Origin: DASSFG01 sp035547915
GTDB lineage: Bacteria; Planctomycetota; Planctomycetia; Pirellulales; JAICIG01
Length of the DNA stretch: 64,000 nt
Direction: 5' to 3'
NCBI GenBank assembly: GCA_035547915.1
Contig: DASZTS010000116.1
Coordinates: 1-64,000 of the forward strand
Part shown: positions 60,007-64,000 of the stretch, one piece after another
How the letters are laid out: each line of letters begins with the position of its first letter
How positions within the stretch are numbered: the first letter of the stretch is position 1
Translations under genes and position numbers: made by a program
The notes under the pieces: model-generated
Databases searched by the model: none
What the model saw: only the letters and a program-made list of their open reading frames with translations
What the model was told of the DNA's origin: nothing

Positions 60007-61923
60007 TTACTCGTTGCTGGCGCGCCGATCGTCGGCCGTCGTCTGTTCGGCAAGCTTTTGCCGCGCCTGGGCCACGAAGTCGGTTGCCCAGGGCTTGCCG
60101 TCATACAACTCGAGCACGGCCCGCCAGATCTTCTTCGCCGCATCCGGGTCCTCGGCAGTCATCGAGTCGGCCCGGTCGAGCTGCCCGGCAATCCGGTCTC
60201 GGTGTTCTTGGGTGTAGGCGGCAACGTCTTTATGAAGCTTGTCGAGCTTGCGTCGAGCCAGCTCCAAGCATTGCCGAGTGATCGCCGGCTGTTGGTTCGC
60301 GTCGCTACCATACAGGTCGACGAGGGCTGTCATCTTTTTCATTCCCGCTTCCGGATCGAGATCGACTTGCCGGAGGGCCTCTACGTAGTCGCGCTCGACG
60401 GGCGAAAGTTCGTGCATTTTGCCACGCAGGCGCGAGCGTCTTTCGAGTTTTCGTTCGAGTCGGTCGGTCTCAATCTGATCGCGTAGTTCTTCCAGGTCCC
60501 GGGTGCGCGGATCGGAGGCATCCGCACGATTGAGGAAATTGACGATATCCGCCTCGGCTTCGGCCAACTTATCGTTCTCGTCGGCGGCCATCGCCCGCGC
60601 ATAGAGTTTGTCGAGACTCGCCGGTTGCAGCAGATACCAGGTGCCGAAGACAAGGGTCGCGATCGCCACCACCAGTGCCAGCACTTGCAGCGATAACCAA
60701 CTGGTTTCCTCGTCCTGAATTTCCTCTCGCGTGCGGTCGTCGTTGGAGACGGTGGTGAACTTGGGTTGCGGGGCGGGAGGAGTACCTGCGCCATTCGCGC
60801 CGCCACCCGAGGTCGACGGCACGGGTGCCATCAACGGCGCCGCCACGGTGGCCATGTCGGGAGAGAGATTCAAATCCGAACGCAACGCCTTGCGAACGTT
60901 CGGCTCAGCCATCGACGGCGGGACGTCGACCAGCCGATATTCGTCGGCGCCGGGCGATAGGTCTCTCGCGACCGCTCCCACGCTGTCGGCGGCAGCGGTC
61001 GGTGCCGTGGCGACCATTTCGACCGGCAACGGAGACCCGGCTACAGATGGCGATGCTGGCGGGTGAATCAACTGAGAGTGCCCTTCGCCCTCGGGGCGAA
61101 CCGACAGACCGTGTCGCATTGCTTCCAGCCGGCGTGACAACACCATCGCGGTTGGAATGCGTTTTTCCGGATCCTTCTCCAGCAGCAGGCTGACGATTGC
61201 TTCCAATTCGGCCGGCGCCTCGGGGGCGAAACGCCGAAGCGGCTCGGGCTGCGCGAATCGCTGCAATTGCAGCATTTCGACCATCGTGGCCGCGCGGAAC
61301 GGGGGCCGGCGCGCGAGCAGGGCGAACATCACGCCCCCCAGGCTATACAGATCGCAACGATGGGTGACGGGACGCCCGTCGGCCTGCTCTGGCGCCATGT
61401 ATTCGGCAGTGCCGAGCACGCCGCCGTCGGCGGTCAGCCCCGTATTGCCGAACAGTTTGGCGATGCCGAAGTCGGACAGCTTGAGGGTGCCATCGTCGGC
61501 CAGCAGCAGGTTGGCCGGTTTGATGTCGCGATGGATCACGCCCCGGTCATGCGCATGCTTGAGCGCCCGACAGATCTGGATGCCCAGATCGGTCACCTCG
61601 CGCCATTCGAAAGTGCGGCCGGCCAGCAATTCCTCTTCGAGGCTGCGGCCCTCCACAAGCTCCATACCGTAAAAATGGTGGCCATCCTGCTCGCCATACC
61701 CAAAGAGCCGCACGATGTTGGGATGGTGGAGCTTGCGGAGGCTTTCGATCTCGGCTTCAAAGCGTTCGCGAAAGCCCTCTTCCTGAGCCAGCGCCGCCGA
61801 CAGGACTTTGACGGCGGCGGCTTCGAGAGTTTCTACGTTGACGGCGGCATAGACGGTACCCATGCCGCCTCTGCCCAACTTGCGACCGATCTGATAAGGC
61901 CCGAGCCGTTCGAGTTGCATCAT
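60007..61923 (-). CDS. Ser/Thr protein kinase with single membrane anchor
   Basis: A 638-residue kinase. The kinase domain (about 5-270): GPYQIGRKLGRGGMGTVYAA, AAVKVLSAAL (ATP lysine), IHRDIKPANLLLADDGTLKL (catalytic loop), LSDFGIAKLFG (DFG) and EYMAPEQADGRPVTHRCDLY. A long Pro/Ala/Gly/Ser linker is followed by one membrane helix (LQVLALVVAIATLVFGTWYL, about residue 425). A charged helical C-terminal region (about 200 residues, TPR-like or coiled coil: ARAMAADENDKLAEAEADIV) would be extracytoplasmic. ATGs at 61923 and 61920 are equivalent. Cognate substrates unknown. Confidence 0.9.
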   Translation of the reverse strand: MMQLERLGPYQIGRKLGRGGMGTVYAAVNVETLEAAAVKVLSAALAQEEGFRERFEAEIESLRKLHHPNIVRLFGYGEQDGHHFYGMELVEGRSLEEELLAGRTFEWREVTDLGIQICRALKHAHDRGVIHRDIKPANLLLADDGTLKLSDFGIAKLFGNTGLTADGGVLGTAEYMAPEQADGRPVTHRCDLYSLGGVMFALLARRPPFRAATMVEMLQLQRFAQPEPLRRFAPEAPAELEAIVSLLLEKDPEKRIPTAMVLSRRLEAMRHGLSVRPEGEGHSQLIHPPASPSVAGSPLPVEMVATAPTAAADSVGAVARDLSPGADEYRLVDVPPSMAEPNVRKALRSDLNLSPDMATVAAPLMAPVPSTSGGGANGAGTPPAPQPKFTTVSNDDRTREEIQDEETSWLSLQVLALVVAIATLVFGTWYLLQPASLDKLYARAMAADENDKLAEAEADIVNFLNRADASDPRTRDLEELRDQIETDRLERKLERRSRLRGKMHELSPVERDYVEALRQVDLDPEAGMKKMTALVDLYGSDANQQPAITRQCLELARRKLDKLHKDVAAYTQEHRDRIAGQLDRADSMTAEDPDAAKKIWRAVLELYDGKPWATDFVAQARQKLAEQTTADDRRASNE

Positions 61924-62093
61924 TGCTCAGACATGAACCGTTGAGCTTAACTCTGTTTATGCTAGCCCCTTAGCGCCGAGCATGCCAGTGGCTTGCGGCG
62001 GGGCCTTTCGGCCCCTACCCAGTTTTCGGGCGATTCGTTATGCTGCGCTCCGCTAACGTCTTCCACGCCGGAATCCATCAGGAGGTGAATGTC

Positions 62094-62705
62094 ATGGCCT
62101 ATTCCGTACCGCCCCTTCCCTACGCGTTCGATGCACTCGAGCCGCATATCGACGCCAAGACGATGGAGATTCACCACGATAAGCACCATGCGGCGTATGT
62201 GACGAACCTGAACAACGCCATCGCCAACACCGACTTAGGCAATCAGAGCATCGAATCGCTCTGCGCGAACATCGACAAAGTGCCCGAGAACATCCGTCAG
62301 GCGGTGCGCAACAACGGCGGTGGCCATGCCAACCACTCCTTGTTCTGGACCATCATGGGCCCAAACGCGGGCGGGCAGCCGAGTGGTCCGTTGGCCGACG
62401 CCATCAAGAACGAATTGGGCGGTTTCGACGCCTTCAAGGACGCTTTTGCCAAGGCAGGCATGGGCCGTTTCGGGAGCGGTTGGGCGTGGTTAAGTTTGGA
62501 CAAGAGCAAGAAGCTGATCGTCGAGAGTACGCCGAACCAGGACAATCCTCTCATGCACGGCAACACTCCGATCGTCGGCTGCGACGTCTGGGAGCACGCC
62601 TACTACCTCAAATACCAGAACCGCCGTGCCGATTACCTGGCCGCCTGGTGGAACGTGGTCAACTGGTCGGCCGTTGCCGAAAGGTACACCCAAGCGAAGA
62701 AATAA
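62094..62705 (+). CDS. sodA: Superoxide dismutase, Mn-type
   Basis: A 203-residue Fe/Mn superoxide dismutase. AGGAGGTGA immediately upstream fixes the start at MAYSVPPLPYAFDALEPHID. Metal ligands: HHDKHHAAYV (His), GGHANHSLFWTIMGPN (His), VGCDVWEHAYYLKYQNRRAD (Asp and His). NQDNPLM supplies the glutamine that distinguishes the Mn form from the Fe form, and GSGWAWL is present. No signal peptide, so it is cytoplasmic. Divergent from the kinase gene, with a short hairpin (GGGGCC TTTC GGCCCC at 62000-62015) between them whose role is unclear. Confidence 0.95.
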   Translation: MAYSVPPLPYAFDALEPHIDAKTMEIHHDKHHAAYVTNLNNAIANTDLGNQSIESLCANIDKVPENIRQAVRNNGGGHANHSLFWTIMGPNAGGQPSGPLADAIKNELGGFDAFKDAFAKAGMGRFGSGWAWLSLDKSKKLIVESTPNQDNPLMHGNTPIVGCDVWEHAYYLKYQNRRADYLAAWWNVVNWSAVAERYTQAKK

Positions 62706-62753
62706 CGAGATAGCGCTCGGCAAGGGCACGCCCATACGGCTGCTGGCGCATCG

Positions 62754-64000
62754 TTAGTCGTCGAGCGCGGCCACACTCGAACCCTGTTCGATCTCGAAGA
62801 GTTTATCGATCTCGACGTGCGGTACTTGTTCTTGCGTTCCGTCGGGCCAGCGGATGGTGAGCCGGTCGACTCGCGACGCATCGCCCAGGCCGATGGTCAC
62901 GGGCAATTCGACTTGCGAGAGGTAGCTGCGCGTCGGCATGACAGGGCGGATCATCGTCTCACCGGCGACCTCGGCTTCGATCCACGAGCCGATCGCGTCG
63001 CGGTTCGCCTGTGTGCCGCGCAGCTTCACGCGCAACCAGTGATGGTGGAGCGATTGGTCGTTGCGAAGCAGCCGCGGCGGACTGCCGATGGCCGTGATCA
63101 GCATGTCGAGATCGCCGTCACCGTCGATATCGGCGTAGGTTGCACCGCGGCCCACCAGTGGCCGCGAAAAATCCTCGCCGCAGTTGGCTTCGGGCACGAG
63201 TAGGAACTCCGAATCGGCCTCACCGCCGCAGTTCCAGAACAGGTGCGGCGGCTGCTCGTAGCGCTGGCTTTCCTGGACTTTCTGGATGTCCTCTTCCAGA
63301 TGTCCGTTTGCCGTGAATAGATCGAGGCGCCGGTCGAGATCGTAGTCGAGGAAGAACAGGCCGAACTTCAGGTTGAGCCGCGACGGCAGACCAAGGCCGG
63401 TAGCCACGGCTTCGTCGACGAACATCGGCATCTCGTGGGCCGAGATTTCGCCCTGTGTCACGTAAAGAGCGGTCGGCTCGTTGGAAAAGTTGCCGATGGC
63501 GATGCCGAGAGTGCGATCGTTGCGAAAACGAGCGCAGTCGATGCCCATCGCGCCGCGGGCCCGCCCAGCGGGATCCAAAGCCACACCGCAGATAGCGCCG
63601 ACTTCCTTGAACCGGCCGTCACGCTGATTGTGGAACACGAGGTTCTGCACCGTGTCGTTGGCCACAACCAGGTCGATCCAGCCGTCGCTGTCTAAATCGA
63701 CAGGAAGTACCCCCAGGGACTTGGCCAGCGGCATACGGGTGTCCCGGTTTGTCACCTGCACGCCCGATTCGACCGAGACGTTGGTGAACGTTCCTTGCCC
63801 TTCGTTGCGATAGAGGTAGGGAAACGAGCCTTCGAATACGTCTGGGCGGCAATAGGCCCTCCCTTCGCCCTTAAGCGTACAGTTCAACCGCAGATCGATT
63901 TCCTTGCTCCAACGCACGTAGTTGGCCACAAAGAGATCGAGATCGCCGTCGTTGTCGTAGTCGAACCAGCCGCAGCTCGTGCTCCAGGCGCCGTGGTCGC
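62754..64000 (-). CDS. ASPIC/UnbV and FG-GAP repeat protein, 5' end beyond window
   Basis: The C-terminal 415 residues of a CRTAC1-like exported protein; the frame is still open at the right edge, so the N-terminus lies outside. Calcium-binding FG-GAP/VCBS repeats are visible: FDYDNDGDLDLFVAN at the edge, PVDLDSDGWIDLVVANDT, FLDYDLDRRLDLFTANG and YADIDGDGDLDMLITA. The C-terminal ASPIC/UnbV domain is ANRDAIGSWIEAEVAG ... VTIGLGDASRVDRLTIRWP. Such large secreted proteins are frequent in planctomycetes and thought to bind polysaccharide or act at the cell surface. Function not known. Confidence 0.88.
   Translation of the reverse strand, partial: DHGAWSTSCGWFDYDNDGDLDLFVANYVRWSKEIDLRLNCTLKGEGRAYCRPDVFEGSFPYLYRNEGQGTFTNVSVESGVQVTNRDTRMPLAKSLGVLPVDLDSDGWIDLVVANDTVQNLVFHNQRDGRFKEVGAICGVALDPAGRARGAMGIDCARFRNDRTLGIAIGNFSNEPTALYVTQGEISAHEMPMFVDEAVATGLGLPSRLNLKFGLFFLDYDLDRRLDLFTANGHLEEDIQKVQESQRYEQPPHLFWNCGGEADSEFLLVPEANCGEDFSRPLVGRGATYADIDGDGDLDMLITAIGSPPRLLRNDQSLHHHWLRVKLRGTQANRDAIGSWIEAEVAGETMIRPVMPTRSYLSQVELPVTIGLGDASRVDRLTIRWPDGTQEQVPHVEIDKLFEIEQGSSVAALDD

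Noticed and set aside
62000..62015. GGGGCC-TTTC-GGCCCC hairpin as a terminator
   Set aside because: It lies between divergent starts, not after a gene, and has no T-run.

Overview
The window looks like a chromosomal segment of a GC-rich planctomycete, probably of the Pirellula/Rhodopirellula/Lacipirellula type. The evidence is the combination of Hanks-type Ser/Thr kinases (three), an arylsulfatase with a secreted partner, Tat-exported Gfo/Idh/MocA and enolase-superfamily proteins, an ASPIC/UnbV (FG-GAP) protein, many small exported proteins of unknown function, and a 'Rhodopirellula-type' (ISAzo13-like) transposase. The taxon is inferred from gene content; there is no rRNA in the window.

Layout. 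0-3.8 kb: accessory end with an AT-richer right-handed beta-helix protein, a decayed IS21-type istA remnant and an ISAzo13-like insertion sequence with a frameshifted transposase. 3.8-25 kb: mostly minus-strand housekeeping and signalling genes (mannonate-dehydratase-like enolase, two kinases, RluA-type pseudouridine synthase, mono-haem protein, DevB-like fusion protein, UbiB-like kinase, RRM protein, a pair of membrane proteins sharing a thrice-repeated module, glnE, miaB, metallophosphoesterase). 25-43.7 kb: secreted and catabolic genes (DJ-1/PfpI, HAD phosphatase, Gfo/Idh/MocA, lipoprotein plus Wza-like export protein, tRNA-Arg, APC permease with a stress-domain tail, methyltransferase, esterase, sulfatase and partner). 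43.8-55.2 kb: a surface-glycan or nucleotide-sugar cluster in which eight plus-strand genes encode two different ThDP enzymes (an E1 alpha/beta pair and an IlvB-like protein), two NAD-sugar epimerases, a methyltransferase, a zinc dehydrogenase and a cytidylyltransferase-PfkB fusion in reversed HldE order. 55.4-64 kb: a second DJ-1 protein, a class-I glutamine-amidotransferase-like protein without its nucleophilic Cys, hemB-hemL, a third kinase, Mn-type superoxide dismutase and a truncated FG-GAP/ASPIC protein.

Two things stand out. First, a family of four 98-99 bp palindromic elements (about 15.8, 32.5, 40.9 and 56.3 kb) has terminal inverted repeats and exact 3-bp TAA/TTA target duplications, i.e. 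a MITE. Three of the four copies, and also the full insertion sequence at 2.4-3.8 kb, are inserted exactly at the stop codon of a gene, and the duplication keeps the stop intact. Second, the 45.4-55.2 kb cluster has the gene set expected for a modified, possibly branched-chain or heptose-like, activated sugar. E1 alpha/beta are present without E2 or E3, so the ThDP chemistry is probably used for carbon-carbon bond formation or decarboxylation in glycan synthesis rather than for a dehydrogenase complex. That functional reading is inference.
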